In this document: piece after piece, positions 18,079 through 28,155 of the stretch
How the letters are laid out: every line of letters begins with the position of its first letter
How positions within the stretch are numbered: position 1 is the stretch's first letter
Translations under genes and position numbers: made by a program
Notes under the pieces: generated by a model
What the model was told of the DNA's origin: nothing
Databases searched by the model: none
The model's input: the letters and a program-made list of their open reading frames with translations, nothing else
NCBI RefSeq assembly: GCF_024699925.1
Contig: NZ_JAJOMX010000001.1
Coordinates: 4,626,001-4,690,000, forward strand
Direction: 5' to 3'
Length of the DNA stretch: 64,000 nucleotides
DNA from: Mesorhizobium sp. J428
GTDB lineage: Bacteria; Pseudomonadota; Alphaproteobacteria; Rhizobiales; Rhizobiaceae

Positions 18079-19017
18079 CTACTCGCGCCGGCTGGAGCGG
18101 TAGGCGCTGGGCGAATGGCCGAACGCGGCGCTGAACGCGCGGCTGGCGTGAGCCGCGTCGGAAAAACCCCAGCCGAGCGCGATGTCCGTGATCGAGCGGT
18201 GCGAGAGCCGCGGGTCGGCGAGGTCGCGCCGCATGGCGTCGAGCCGGCGCGAGCGGATATGCGTGGCGACGGTACCGCCGCTGCCCGACCAGAGCATGTG
18301 CAGGTAGCGCGGCGAGATGCCGAACCGGGCGGCGATGCGCGACGGCGTGAGCTCGGGGTCGTCAAGGTTCTCCTCGATATGCCGCAGGAGACGCCCGAAG
18401 AGGTCGCCGCCGGCGGGAGAGGGGGCGACGGGGTCGAGCATCCGGCCGAGCAGGTCGACAAGGATGTCGGCGGCGAGCGGCGCGTGGCCGGCGGGAATGT
18501 CGGCAGCCACTTTCGAGAGGGATGCCAGGTGGCCAGCCGCCAGCGCGCCGAGGCCGCCGCGGCTTTCGAGCTGCGTCGCCCCGCGCGGCTCGGCGGAGGC
18601 GGCGCGGGCAAGCCGTTCGCGCGGCACGATGAGCGTGACCTTGTGCAGCGCGTTGACGATCTCGAAGCGGATCGGCCGGGAACTGTCCCACAGGAGCATG
18701 TCGCCGGGGCCGAGCGTGGCGACGACGTCTCCCTGACGCACGCGCTCGCGGCCGGAGAGGACGAGGAGGAGGCCGAAATGATCGCCTTCGGTACGACGGA
18801 TGTCCGGCGCCTCGCGGAAGCCCGACAGCGGCGCGCTGCGGCACTCGACAATGGTGCAGCCGCCCAGCCCATGCCATTCGAGCCGGCAGTCGTGCGGCGC
18901 ACGGTCTGGCAGGTCGAGCGACCAGGGCAGGTGGACGTCGCTCAGCATGGCGCGCGTCGCCTCCGCGCGCAGCGCCTGCGGCACGTCGGTGGACCTCCAG
19001 GTGCCGCCCGTCATCAT
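18079..19017 (-). CDS. AraC-family transcriptional regulator
   Basis: Regulator of about 312 aa. The N-terminal cupin-like sensing domain includes LLLVLSGRERVRQGDVVATLGPGDMLLWD. The C-terminal double HTH includes LTPSRIAARFGISPRYLHML and SITDIALGWGFSDAAHASRAFSAAFGHSPSAYR. This resembles the AraC_binding_2/NphR-FeaR type. Two adjacent ATGs (19017, 19014) follow GGAGG; I chose the upstream one. The frame reaches 19152, but without a ribosome site. It is divergent from the alpha/beta hydrolase gene at 19164, its probable target. Confidence 0.9.
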   Translation of the reverse strand: MMTGGTWRSTDVPQALRAEATRAMLSDVHLPWSLDLPDRAPHDCRLEWHGLGGCTIVECRSAPLSGFREAPDIRRTEGDHFGLLLVLSGRERVRQGDVVATLGPGDMLLWDSSRPIRFEIVNALHKVTLIVPRERLARAASAEPRGATQLESRGGLGALAAGHLASLSKVAADIPAGHAPLAADILVDLLGRMLDPVAPSPAGGDLFGRLLRHIEENLDDPELTPSRIAARFGISPRYLHMLWSGSGGTVATHIRSRRLDAMRRDLADPRLSHRSITDIALGWGFSDAAHASRAFSAAFGHSPSAYRSSRRE

Positions 19018-19163
19018 GATCCTCCAGCGCCATCCTCCGAGGCGCGGGCGAAGATTATCGCACAACCACTTCCCTGTCGAACAAACCGCTTCCCTCCCAT
19101 GCAAGCGCGGCCCGCGCCGGCGCGGCATCAAGACGGTCTCGAAACCTGTCACGGGAGGACGGC

Positions 19164-20057
19164 ATGCGACGCGACATCGAATTCAGAACTGAGGACGGCA
19201 TAATCCTGCGGGGCTGGCACTACCAGGCGAAGGGAGTGGAGGGGCCGGCGCCGACCGTCGTCATGGCGCATGGCTTCACCGCCACGCGCGAAATCTTCCT
19301 CGACAGCTTCGCCGAGGTGTTTTCGGCGGCGGGGTTGGGCGTCATCGTCTACGACCACCGCAATTTCGGCGTCAGCGACGGCACGCCGCGCGGCCATGCC
19401 GATCCGTGGGCGCAGATCAATGGCTATCGTGACGCGATCACCTGGGCGCAGACCCAGGCCGATGTCGACCCGAACCGGATCGGCGTGTGGGGATCGAGCT
19501 ATGCCGGCGGTCATGTGCTGGTGGTCGCGGCACTCGACCGGCGGGTGAAGTGCGTCGTCGCGCAGGTGCCGCTCACCTGGGGCTTCGAGACGGCGCGGCG
19601 GCTGATCCGCGGTGACCATTGGGCTGGACTGCGCGCCGCCTTCGATGGCGACCGCGCCGCACGCGCCCGCGGCGAGGCGGGCGCGATGATGCCGGTCACG
19701 GCGCCGGAGGGCGAGCCCTGCGCGCTGCCGACGGCCGACACCTACGAGTTCTTCATGCGCTTCGCGAAGGAGCACGAGACCAACTGGAAGAACGAGGTGA
19801 CGCTGCACTCGATCGAAATGTTCACCGAATACGAGCCTGCGACCTACATCGCCCGCATCGCACCGACGCCGCTGATGGTCGTGGTGGCGTCGGGCGACCA
19901 TCTGACGCCGTTCGACATGACCGCACGGGCCTATGAGCAGGCACTGGAGCCGAAGAAGCTGGTCATACTGCCGGGCGGGCATTTCGAAGCCTATACGGGC
20001 GAGCCGTTCAAGATCTCGTCGGCGGCGCAGCGCGACTGGTTCAAGCAGCACCTGTAA
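19164..20057 (+). CDS. alpha/beta hydrolase (acetylxylan-esterase/dienelactone-hydrolase-like)
   Basis: Serine hydrolase of 297 aa. The oxyanion region is VVMAHGFTATREIFLD, the nucleophile elbow is GVWGSSYAGGH, the acid is in VVASGDHLTPFD and the catalytic His is in PGGHFEAYTGE. The fold resembles the UPF0227/YcjY-like hydrolases, and the substrate is unknown. It is divergent from the AraC regulator with a 146-base gap and converges on the GcvT-type dehydrogenase gene. A polypeptide of this size with no signal peptide is probably cytoplasmic. Confidence 0.88.
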   Translation: MRRDIEFRTEDGIILRGWHYQAKGVEGPAPTVVMAHGFTATREIFLDSFAEVFSAAGLGVIVYDHRNFGVSDGTPRGHADPWAQINGYRDAITWAQTQADVDPNRIGVWGSSYAGGHVLVVAALDRRVKCVVAQVPLTWGFETARRLIRGDHWAGLRAAFDGDRAARARGEAGAMMPVTAPEGEPCALPTADTYEFFMRFAKEHETNWKNEVTLHSIEMFTEYEPATYIARIAPTPLMVVVASGDHLTPFDMTARAYEQALEPKKLVILPGGHFEAYTGEPFKISSAAQRDWFKQHL

Positions 20058-20080
20058 GAGGAGAGGTTCGGGCGAGTAAG

Positions 20081-22531
20081 TTACATCCTCACCCGCTCGG
20101 CCTTCGGGTCGTACATCGGCTTGAGCGACGCCTCGGCGGCGAAGCGCTCGCCGGCGATCTCGATCTCGTAGGACGAGGCGAGCACGTCGGCCTCGCTTTC
20201 GCCCGGGCAGGGGACATAGCCCATTCCGATCGCGCCACCGAGGAAATGGCCGTAATTGCCGGACGTGACGGTGCCGACGATCTTCCCGTCGCGCACCAAC
20301 GCTTCGTTGTGGAAGAGGAGGGGGGCGGGATCCTTCAGCCGGAATTGCGCGAGCCGGCGCACTAGGCCGGCTTCCTTTTTCCTGAGCACCGCGTCGCGGC
20401 CGATGAACTCGCCCTTGGCAGTCTTCACCGCGAAGCCGAGGCCGGCCTCGAGTACATGGTCCTCGTCGGTGATGTCGTGGCCGAAATGGCGGAAGGCCTT
20501 TTCGATGCGGCACGAATCGAGCGCGTGCAGGCCGCACAGCTTTAGGTCGAGGTCAGCACCAGCGTCCTCGATCGCCTCGAAGACATGCGCTGCCTGGTCG
20601 GTGGAAACGTAAAGCTCCCAGCCGAGTTCGCCGACATAGGTGACGCGGTGGGCGCGGGCGAGGCCCATGCCGATCTCGATCTCCTGCCAGGTGCCGAAGG
20701 GATTTGTTCCGTTGGAGAAGTCGTTCGGGCTTATCTTTTGGATCAGTTCGCGGGACTTCGGGCCCATCAGGCAGAGCACGCTTTCGGCGGCGGTGACGTC
20801 GGTGATGACGGCGAAGTCGTCGGCGACATGTTTGCGCAGCCAGGCGAGGTCGCGCTGCAAAGTGGCGCCCGGAACGACGAGGAAGAACGCAGTCTCCGAC
20901 AGACGCGAGACGGTGAGGTCGCTCTCGACGCCGCCGCGGGCGTTGAGCATCTGGGTGTAGACGATACGGCCGACGGGCACGTCCATATCGTTGGCGCAGA
21001 CGCGCTGCAGGAAGGACAGTGCGTCCCGGCCCTCGACGCGGATCTTGCCGAAGGAGGTCATGTCGAACAGGCCGACGCCGCTGCGCACCGCCATGTGCTC
21101 GGCTCGGCTGTTGTCGAACCAGTTCTGCCGTTGCCACGAATAGCGGTAGTCGCGTTCCTGGCCTTCTCTTGCGAACCAGTTGGCGCGCTCCCAGCCGGCG
21201 ACCTCGCCGAACACAGCGCCGCGCGCCTTGAGATGCTCGTGCAGCGGCGAGCGACGGATGCCGCGGGCAGAGGACATCTGGCGGAAGGGGAAATGGTCGG
21301 CATAGAGCAGTCCGAGCGTCTCGGTGACGCGGGCGCGCAGATAGGTGCGGTTCTTCTGGAACGGCTGCATCCGGCGGATGTCGACTTCCCACAGGTCGAA
21401 GGGTGCCTCGCCGTCATTGATCCACTGCGCCAGCGCCATGCCGGCGCCGCCGGACGAGACGATGCCGATCGAGTTGTAGCCGGCCGCCACCCAGTAGCCG
21501 GACAGTTCCGGCGCCTCGCCGAGATAGTAGCGGTCGTCCGGGGTGAAACTCTCGGGACCGTTGAAGAAGGTGTGGATGCCCGCCGTCTCCAGCATCGGCA
21601 TGCGGTTGACGCCCATTTCGAGGATCGGGGCGAAATGGTCCATGTCCTCGGGCAACTGGTCGAAGCAGAAATCGTCGCGGATGCGCTGGCCGGCCGGCGG
21701 CCACGGCTTTGCAACCGGCTCGAAGGCGCCGAGCATCATCTTGCCGGCGTCCTCCTTGTAATAGGCGCACTCGTCGGGAACCCGCAGCACAGGCAGGCGG
21801 GTGAGGCCGGGGATTGCTTCGGTGACCAGATAAAAATGCTCGCAGGCGTGTAGCGGGATCGAGACGCCGTTCTGCTGACCCAGGTCGCGCGCCCACATGC
21901 CGACGCAGTTGACGACGACATCCGCCTCAATTGTGCCTGCCTCGCCGTCCTTCGTCCAAGACACGCCGGTGACGCGGCCGTCCCTGGCGTGGACCTTCGT
22001 GACCTTGGTGTTTTCCGAGATCAGCGCGCCGCGCTGGCGGGCGCCCTTGGCCAAGGCCATCGCGATGTTGGCAGGGTCGCACTGCCCGTCCAGCGGCAGG
22101 TGCACCGCGCCGACGACATCGGAGACGTTCAGGTGCGGATACATCTGCTTCACTTCGGCGGGCGAGATTTCTCGCACATCGACGTCGAAGGCGCGCGCCA
22201 CGGTGGCCTGGCGGTAGAGCTCGTGCTTGCGCTCCTCGGTCAGCGCCACCGAGATGGAGCCGACCTGGCGCATGCCGGTCGCGACGCCGGTTTCGGCCTC
22301 GAGCTTGACGTAGAGGTCGGCCGAATATTTCGCCAGCCGCGTCATGTTCTGCGAGCCGCGCAACTGGCCGATCAGGCCGGCGGCGTGCCAGGTGGTACCG
22401 GAGGTGAGCTGCTTGCGTTCGAGGAGAACCACGTCGGTCCAGCCGAGTTTGGTGAGGTGGTAGGCGACCGAGCAGCCGGAGACGCCGCCGCCAATGATCA
22501 CCGCGCGGGCCTTGGACGGAAGTGCGGTCAT
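20081..22531 (-). CDS. GcvT-family FAD-dependent demethylating dehydrogenase (dimethylglycine/sarcosine dehydrogenase-like), copy 1
   Basis: 816-residue fusion of an N-terminal DAO FAD domain and a C-terminal folate-binding GcvT domain. The Rossmann motif is AVIIGGGVSGCSVAYHL. The segment LTSGTTWHAAGLIG carries the histidine that binds FAD covalently in family members. The middle (FAO_M-like) part contains YYKEDAGKMMLGAFEP, and the GcvT half has VTYVGELGWELYVSTDQA and GLGFAVKTAKGEFIGRDA. Such enzymes oxidise N-methyl groups and hand the one-carbon unit to tetrahydrofolate. It is the last gene of a seven-gene operon and overlaps the DUF2867 gene by 4 bases (ATGA). The exact substrate is not predictable. 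Confidence 0.9.
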   Translation of the reverse strand: MTALPSKARAVIIGGGVSGCSVAYHLTKLGWTDVVLLERKQLTSGTTWHAAGLIGQLRGSQNMTRLAKYSADLYVKLEAETGVATGMRQVGSISVALTEERKHELYRQATVARAFDVDVREISPAEVKQMYPHLNVSDVVGAVHLPLDGQCDPANIAMALAKGARQRGALISENTKVTKVHARDGRVTGVSWTKDGEAGTIEADVVVNCVGMWARDLGQQNGVSIPLHACEHFYLVTEAIPGLTRLPVLRVPDECAYYKEDAGKMMLGAFEPVAKPWPPAGQRIRDDFCFDQLPEDMDHFAPILEMGVNRMPMLETAGIHTFFNGPESFTPDDRYYLGEAPELSGYWVAAGYNSIGIVSSGGAGMALAQWINDGEAPFDLWEVDIRRMQPFQKNRTYLRARVTETLGLLYADHFPFRQMSSARGIRRSPLHEHLKARGAVFGEVAGWERANWFAREGQERDYRYSWQRQNWFDNSRAEHMAVRSGVGLFDMTSFGKIRVEGRDALSFLQRVCANDMDVPVGRIVYTQMLNARGGVESDLTVSRLSETAFFLVVPGATLQRDLAWLRKHVADDFAVITDVTAAESVLCLMGPKSRELIQKISPNDFSNGTNPFGTWQEIEIGMGLARAHRVTYVGELGWELYVSTDQAAHVFEAIEDAGADLDLKLCGLHALDSCRIEKAFRHFGHDITDEDHVLEAGLGFAVKTAKGEFIGRDAVLRKKEAGLVRRLAQFRLKDPAPLLFHNEALVRDGKIVGTVTSGNYGHFLGGAIGMGYVPCPGESEADVLASSYEIEIAGERFAAEASLKPMYDPKAERVRM

Positions 22532-22977
22532 GCAAGCCCTCTCAGGGAATGCCGCAGGATCAGCTTGTGCGGAAGCAGGACGGCGGCGAGATAGAAGCGG
22601 CCGGACCAGTGGTTGAACCAGATCCGGGTGGTGACGGCGGCGCGGCCCCCCGAGAGCGCGGTCTCGATCGCGAACGTCAGGTGTTTGTCGGCGAGGCCGA
22701 CTTCAAGGCGGTCGGCGCTTTCATGAACCACCGGAAGCGTCGCCATCAGCTCACCGCCCTCCGCGCCCTCCGTGCGCAATCCGAACGGGGCGACGATGCG
22801 GTTGCGCAAGCGCAGCGCCATCCGGGCCCATGCGGGAAAGCCGTGGATCGCCTTCAGATAGGCGGTGCGCGCGTCACGGATCGCGGGACTGACGCTTCCC
22901 TCATGCCGGTCGCTCCAGTTCGGCGCGCGGTCAGGCCGTGCCAGACTGGGACGATTGCCATGAACGGGCTCTGCCAT
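22528..22977 (-). CDS. DUF2867 domain protein
   Basis: 149-residue protein of the DUF2867 type. Its hallmark is the segment AWARMALRLRNRIVAPFGLR, followed by the strand-rich LEVGLADKHLTFAIETAL… and IWFNHWSGRFYLAAVLLPHK. The family is thought to have an SRPBCC-like fold, often near oxidoreductases, with no known reaction. The ATG at 22977 overlaps the aminotransferase stop by one base, and its stop overlaps the next ATG by four, so translation is coupled on both sides. It may bind an intermediate of the pathway. Confidence 0.8.
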   Translation of the reverse strand: MAEPVHGNRPSLARPDRAPNWSDRHEGSVSPAIRDARTAYLKAIHGFPAWARMALRLRNRIVAPFGLRTEGAEGGELMATLPVVHESADRLEVGLADKHLTFAIETALSGGRAAVTTRIWFNHWSGRFYLAAVLLPHKLILRHSLRGLA

Positions 22978-24158
22978 CACATCGAATCCTGGCCGAGATC
23001 GACGATATGCCGCTTTAGCCGCGCCGCCGCCTCGCGCAAGACATCCTCGGGCTGGCAGAGCGAGATGCGGATGCAGCCGGCGGCCGCGTCGCCGAAGGAG
23101 GAGCCGGGCATGACGGCGACTTTCTCCGCGTTCAGCAGTCCCCAGGCGAAGGCCTCGTCGTCGGGCTCGACCGCGCGGATGTCGAGCATGACATACATGC
23201 CGCCTTCCGAGCCGCGGACCGTGATGCCGTTGATGCCGCGGATGGCGTCGAGGAAGGCGAGGCGTCGTGTGTCGTAGATCCTGGCGATTTCCTCGACGCC
23301 CCAGTCGTTCTCCAGCGCCTCGATCGCCGCGCGCGACACGAAGTCGGGCAGGCCGTAGGTCGAGACGAGGTTGAGGCTGATCAGTAGCGAGATCATCGGC
23401 TCGGGGCCAGTGAGCCAGCCGATGCGCCAGCCGGTCATGCCATGGCTCTTGGACATCGAATTGATGACCAGCGTTCGCTCCGCCATCCCCGGCAGGCTGC
23501 GCGGCGAGATGTGTTCGCCATGCGCGATGGTCCAGTAGACCTCGTCGGCGAGCAGCCAGAGATCGTGGCGGCGGCAGATGCCGGCGATGGCTTCGAGGCT
23601 TTTGCGCGTATAGACCGCGCCGGTCGGGTTGTTCGGCGAGTTGATCAGCATCGCCCGCGTATTCGGCTGGATCGCCTTCTCGATCGCGGCCGGGTCGGGC
23701 TGGAAGCCGTCTTCGGCATGGGCTTCGACCACGGTGAAGCCGGCGCCGGCGGCGCGGAACGTGCCGGGATAGGTGGCGTAGTAGGGCGCGACGACAATCG
23801 CGTGCTGGCCGGGATCGAGGGCCGCCTGCACGGCGGCAAAAAGCGCGGCCTGCCCGCCGGGGGTGGCGAGGATCTCGGCTGCGCTTGTCGCTACGCCGGT
23901 GCACCGGGTGGAGAGCTTCGCCATCGCCTCGCGAAGACGCGGCAGGCCAGGAAGCTGGGTGTAATGATGATAGCCGCCCCGGACATATTTCACCGCCGCC
24001 TCGACGGTCTCGGAGGGCGTGTCGAAGTCGTGGTCGCCGACCGACAACATGATGATGTCCTCACCAGCCTGCTTGCGTGTCATCGCCTCGAAATGGACTT
24101 CCCAGCCGTCCTTGCCGGAGGGGGTGATGCCGGAAATACGGGAGGAGGGGTAAGGCAT
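22977..24158 (-). CDS. PLP-dependent aminotransferase, class I/II
   Basis: Fold-type I aminotransferase of 393 aa. It includes YTQLPGLPRLREAMAK, the PLP phosphate-side motif PGGQAALFAAVQA, LINSPNNPTGAVYT, the Asp in WLLADEVYW, the Schiff-base lysine in VINSMSKSHGMTGWRIGW and the substrate Arg near CIRISLCQPE. I chose ATG 24158 (MPYPSSRISGI), behind AGGATCGAAG and 8 bases after the preceding stop. A longer frame begins at 24215 inside the upstream gene. It probably transaminates an amino acid produced in this operon. Specificity is not predictable from sequence. Confidence 0.9.
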   Translation of the reverse strand: MPYPSSRISGITPSGKDGWEVHFEAMTRKQAGEDIIMLSVGDHDFDTPSETVEAAVKYVRGGYHHYTQLPGLPRLREAMAKLSTRCTGVATSAAEILATPGGQAALFAAVQAALDPGQHAIVVAPYYATYPGTFRAAGAGFTVVEAHAEDGFQPDPAAIEKAIQPNTRAMLINSPNNPTGAVYTRKSLEAIAGICRRHDLWLLADEVYWTIAHGEHISPRSLPGMAERTLVINSMSKSHGMTGWRIGWLTGPEPMISLLISLNLVSTYGLPDFVSRAAIEALENDWGVEEIARIYDTRRLAFLDAIRGINGITVRGSEGGMYVMLDIRAVEPDDEAFAWGLLNAEKVAVMPGSSFGDAAAGCIRISLCQPEDVLREAAARLKRHIVDLGQDSM

Positions 24159-24166
24159 CTTCGATC

Positions 24167-25018
24167 CTAGTCCGGTCGGGTCAGACGTTCGATCGACGAC
24201 ACGATGATCGGCCAATCCCGCGGGTTGAGCTCGTGGCCGGCTTGCTCGAGCGCCACGAGTTTCGCGTTCGGCAGGGCATCCGCCAAGCGCTCGGCATGCT
24301 GGAAGGACAGGATCGGATCGTGACGGCCGTGTATGACGAGCGCTGGAACCGTGATCCGGCCAAGCATTCCGCGCCAGGCATCGCCGCCCACAAGCATCGA
24401 ATGATTCATCGCCGACTGCGGATTTCGGGCGCGGTCGTATTCACGCTCGGCCAGCGAACGTGCCGCTTCGCGATCGAAGGCGGCGTCCGCGCCGGGGCTG
24501 ATGCGATAGTTCTCGACCTGGAAGTCGACAACCGCGTCGCGATCGCTCCAGTCGAGATCGGCCATCTTCTCGTAATGCGCCATCAGCGCCGGGTCCATGT
24601 CCGGCAGGCTTGGATCGTCCTCGTCGAAGCGCGAGGAGCTGATGGCGGTGAGCGTGAGAACACGCCCCGGCTGCTTCAACGCCGCGAGCTGGCCGATCAT
24701 CGCGCCCAGCGACACGCCGACGAGATGCGCGCGTTCGATGCCATAGGCGTCGAGGATGGCAAGGGCGTCGTCGGCCATGTCATCCATCGAATAGTCGATA
24801 TTTCCCGGCACGCCGGTGGTCGACTGTCCGGTGTCACGGTTGTCGTAGCGGATGACGAAGCGGCCTGTGGCGGCAAGCGCTTCGCACAGGTCTTCCGGCC
24901 ACCACAGCTTCGACACCGTGGCGCCCATGATCATCAGAATGGCCGGATCCGCCGCATCGCCGAAGGCTCCCGTCGAGAATTCCAGCCCGCCGTGTCGGAC
25001 GGTCTTGATCGTTTCCAT
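24167..25018 (-). CDS. alpha/beta hydrolase
   Basis: 283-residue hydrolase. The oxyanion motif is ILMIMGATVSKLWWPEDL and the nucleophile is in AHLVGVSLGAMIGQ. The acid is in VIHGRHDPILSFQHAE and the His is in EQAGHELNPRDWP. The lid segment (about 130–200) is helical and acidic. The family includes ester, lactone and C–C hydrolases. It starts 4 bases after the HAD gene stop and ends 8 bases before the aminotransferase ATG, firmly inside the operon. The substrate is unknown. Confidence 0.88.
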   Translation of the reverse strand: METIKTVRHGGLEFSTGAFGDAADPAILMIMGATVSKLWWPEDLCEALAATGRFVIRYDNRDTGQSTTGVPGNIDYSMDDMADDALAILDAYGIERAHLVGVSLGAMIGQLAALKQPGRVLTLTAISSSRFDEDDPSLPDMDPALMAHYEKMADLDWSDRDAVVDFQVENYRISPGADAAFDREAARSLAEREYDRARNPQSAMNHSMLVGGDAWRGMLGRITVPALVIHGRHDPILSFQHAERLADALPNAKLVALEQAGHELNPRDWPIIVSSIERLTRPD

Positions 25019-25022
25019 GCGT

Positions 25023-25694
25023 CTATCTCTTCGCCGAGCTGAACATCAGCCGGCCGGCGCCTTCGAGGCGGGGCTGGACGTGGTGGTAGCTGGCAATGGT
25101 GGGGTGGGGCGTCTCTGGCGCATGCGCATGGGTGGCGGTGACGACGAGCACCCGCATTCCGGCTGCCTCCGCGGCCGCGATGCCGGCGGCGGCGTCCTCG
25201 AAGACGAGGCAGTCGTGCGGGGCCTGGCCCAGACGTTCTGCCGCCAGAAGAAAACAGTCGGGCGCGGGCTTGCCGTTGGAAACATCCTCTCCGCTGACCA
25301 TCGTGGCAGGCACCGGCAGGCCGGCGGCCTCCAGCCGGCGCAGTGCGAGGCGGCGCGGCGCCGAGGTAACGATCGCCCAGCGGTCGGCGGGGAGCGCGGC
25401 GAGAAAGGCTTCCGCGCCGGCGATGGAGACGACGCCCTCCACGTCGTCGATCTCCGCCTGCGCCAGCGCTGTGGCCTCGGCGACGATGTCCATTCCGGGG
25501 ATGTTCAGCTGCCGGATCGTCTCGCTCGCCCGCCTCCCATGGATTGTCGGCAGGAAAGACGGCACATCGACGCCGTGCCGCATCGCCCAGGCCGACCAGA
25601 CGCGCTCGGCGGCGGCGATGGAGTTGAGGATCGTGCCGTCCATGTCGAACAGGAAGGCGCCGAAGCTCTCGTCCGGGAAGGGCAGGTTCGTCAT
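25023..25694 (-). CDS. HAD-superfamily phosphatase
   Basis: 223-residue HAD subfamily IA hydrolase. Motif I is [12 protein letters not shown], motif II is AIVTSAPRR, motif III is [16 protein letters not shown] and motif IV is [18 protein letters not shown]. It resembles small sugar- and glycerol-phosphate phosphatases (Gpp/YfdR type). ATG 25694 overlaps the stop of the upstream GcvT-type dehydrogenase by four bases (ATGA). The presence of a phosphatase suggests that the pathway includes a phosphorylated intermediate, or that it performs housekeeping repair. Confidence 0.9.
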   Translation of the reverse strand: MTNLPFPDESFGAFLFDMDGTILNSIAAAERVWSAWAMRHGVDVPSFLPTIHGRRASETIRQLNIPGMDIVAEATALAQAEIDDVEGVVSIAGAEAFLAALPADRWAIVTSAPRRLALRRLEAAGLPVPATMVSGEDVSNGKPAPDCFLLAAERLGQAPHDCLVFEDAAAGIAAAEAAGMRVLVVTATHAHAPETPHPTIASYHHVQPRLEGAGRLMFSSAKR

Positions 25695-28144
25695 ACGCGC
25701 AATCTCTCGTTTGTCGGGTCCCAAAGGGGCTCGTCCTTCTGCACGATCGCCCGGAACCGGTCACCGAAAATCTCGACCTCGACCGCCGTGCCCGGCTCCG
25801 TGAGGTCCGCGCGCAACATGCCCAGCGCCAGCGATTTGTCGACCCGGTGCCCCCAGCCTCCCGACAGCGTCTCGCCGACGATGGCGCCGTCATGCCAGAG
25901 CGTCGACATATAGGGCGCGTCGCAGGGGCCGGGATTCTCGATCACGAGCGTGACGAAGCGCCTCGTCACGCCCTGCTGCTTCTCGTTGAGAAGCGCCGCC
26001 TTGCCTTTGAAGTCCGGTTTGTCCCACCTGACGAAGCGTTCGAGCCCACCCTGGAGGACCGAATAGTCGGTCGACAGGTCCTGCTTCCAGGCGCGGTAGC
26101 CCTTCTCGAGCCGGAGCGAATCCAGCGCGAACATGCCGAAGGGCTTCAGGCCGTGCGCCTGCCCGGCCTGCCAGACGGCGTCGAAGACGGCCGCCGTCTC
26201 CTCGACCTTGGTGTGCAACTCCCAGCCGAGCTCGCCGGCGAAGGAGACGCGCACGAGCTGGAGCCACTGGCCGGCGATCTGGCAGGACTGGTGGGTGAGC
26301 CAGGGTTTCGTGAGGTCCGCGTCGGTGACCTTCGAGAGGATGTCGCGTGCGCGGGGGCCGGTGAGGATTTGACAAGTGAAATCTTCGGTCGCGTCTTTCA
26401 GAGCAATTTGAGCGCCTTGTGGCAGGTGACTTGCAAGCCACTCGAAGTCGTGCAGCTGCGCGACGGCGGCGGTGATCAGGAAGAAGAAGTCTTCCGCCAG
26501 CGCCATGATCGACATTTCGGTGACGATGCGGCCCTTGTCGTCGGCGAAATAGCCTAGGCCGATGCGGCCGGGCTTCGGCACGACGCCGGTGATCAGGCCC
26601 GACAGCCACTCGCGGGCGCCTTCGCCCTGCACCCGGAAGCGTGAGAAGCCGGGCAGGTCGAGGATGCCGGCGGCGTCGCGCACGGCGAGGCATTCCTCGC
26701 GGATGCGCTTCTGCCAGGGTCCGTCACGGTCGAAGGTCTGGGTTGCTTCCTCCGACGTGTCGTCGCCGGGCTTCGCATACCAGGTGGCGCGCTCCCAGCC
26801 ATTGTAGGGCGCGAACTGGGCGCCGAGGGCGGCGATGCGGTCGTGGATTGGCGAGAGTTTTCTGTTGCGGCCGTCCGGCCAGGCATGGCGGGGGAAGGAG
26901 ATGGCGTATTCGTGGCCGTAGATCTCCAGCCCCTTGGCGACGGCGTAATCGGGGTCCGCCGCGAATTGGGTGAAGCGGCGCGGGTCGCAGGACCACATGT
27001 CCCATTCGGTCGCGCCTTCGATCACCCATTCGGCGAGCACCTTTCCGGCACCGCCCGCCTGCGCGATGCCGAAGGTGAAGACGCAGGCCTCATAGGCGTT
27101 CGGCACGCCCGGCATCGGCCCGATCAGCGGGTTACCGTCGGGCGCATAAGGGATCGGGCCGTTGATGACCTTGGACAGGCCGGCCGTGCCGAGGATCGGG
27201 ACGCGCGCGATGGCGTCGTTCAGATACCATTCGAGCCGCTCCAGATCGTCGGGGAAGAGCTGGAAGGAGAAATCGTCCGGCATCCGGTCGTCGGGCGTGG
27301 CCCAGTGGGCGCGGCAGTTGCGCTCGTAGGGGCCGAGATTCATGCCGGCCTTCTCTTGGCGCAGGTAATAGGACGTGTCGACGTCGCGCAGCAGCGGCAG
27401 CTTGTGGCCGACCTCCTTCGTCCAGGCGGCGAGCTCGGGGATCTCCTCGAACAGGATATACTGATGGCTCATCACCATCATCGGGATGTCGCGGCCGAAC
27501 ATCTTGCCGACCTCGGCGGCACGGTAGCCGGCAGCGTTGACGACCTTCTCGCAGCGGATGTCGCCCTTCGGCGTCGAGACGATCCATTCGTCGCCGTCGC
27601 GTCGGACGGCCGTCACCGGGCAGAAGCGCTCGATCCGGGCTCCCATGTCGCGCGCGCCCTTGGCGAGCGCCTGCGTAAGCTGTGCGGGATCGATGTCGCC
27701 GTCATTCGGGTCGTAGAGCGCGCCCTCGAGGTCATGCAGTTCGATAAAGGGATATTTCGACTTGATCTCGTTCGGGCCGATCACGTCGATCGCCATGCCC
27801 TGGTAGCGGCCCATGCCCTTGGCACGCTGGAACTCGCGCATCCGCTCCTTGCCGTGGGCGAGCCGGAGCGAGCCCGTGACGTGGTAGTTCATCGGATAGC
27901 CGACGGCTTCGGCCAGCCCGCGATAAAGCTCGGCCGAGTAGCGCTGCATGTTCATCAGCGACCAGGACGACGAGAAGGTCGGCACGTTGCCGGCGGCATG
28001 CCAGGTCGAGCCCGAGGTAAGTTCATTCTTTTCCAAAAGCACGCAGTCGGTCCAGCCGGCTTTCGCGAGGTGATAGAGCGAGGACACGCCCACCGCGCCG
28101 CCGCCGATGATGACCACGCGGGCCTGGGTGGGGAAATCAGCCAA
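25691..28144 (-). CDS. GcvT-family FAD-dependent demethylating dehydrogenase, copy 2
   Basis: About 817 aa, with the same architecture as the gene at 20081. The FAD motif is [21 protein letters not shown] and the FAD-linking region is [13 protein letters not shown] middle domain is followed by the GcvT half with [18 protein letters not shown] and [17 protein letters not shown] prefer the TTG at 28144 (encoding [11 protein letters not shown]), which has GAGGAGG six bases upstream. Another TTG in frame at 28159 overlaps the regulator gene. It is the first enzyme gene after the XRE regulator. The two copies are clearly diverged, so they probably act on different methyl groups or substrates. Confidence 0.9.
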   Translation of the reverse strand: MADFPTQARVVIIGGGAVGVSSLYHLAKAGWTDCVLLEKNELTSGSTWHAAGNVPTFSSSWSLMNMQRYSAELYRGLAEAVGYPMNYHVTGSLRLAHGKERMREFQRAKGMGRYQGMAIDVIGPNEIKSKYPFIELHDLEGALYDPNDGDIDPAQLTQALAKGARDMGARIERFCPVTAVRRDGDEWIVSTPKGDIRCEKVVNAAGYRAAEVGKMFGRDIPMMVMSHQYILFEEIPELAAWTKEVGHKLPLLRDVDTSYYLRQEKAGMNLGPYERNCRAHWATPDDRMPDDFSFQLFPDDLERLEWYLNDAIARVPILGTAGLSKVINGPIPYAPDGNPLIGPMPGVPNAYEACVFTFGIAQAGGAGKVLAEWVIEGATEWDMWSCDPRRFTQFAADPDYAVAKGLEIYGHEYAISFPRHAWPDGRNRKLSPIHDRIAALGAQFAPYNGWERATWYAKPGDDTSEEATQTFDRDGPWQKRIREECLAVRDAAGILDLPGFSRFRVQGEGAREWLSGLITGVVPKPGRIGLGYFADDKGRIVTEMSIMALAEDFFFLITAAVAQLHDFEWLASHLPQGAQIALKDATEDFTCQILTGPRARDILSKVTDADLTKPWLTHQSCQIAGQWLQLVRVSFAGELGWELHTKVEETAAVFDAVWQAGQAHGLKPFGMFALDSLRLEKGYRAWKQDLSTDYSVLQGGLERFVRWDKPDFKGKAALLNEKQQGVTRRFVTLVIENPGPCDAPYMSTLWHDGAIVGETLSGGWGHRVDKSLALGMLRADLTEPGTAVEVEIFGDRFRAIVQKDEPLWDPTNERLRV

Positions 28145-28155
28145 GACGATCCTCC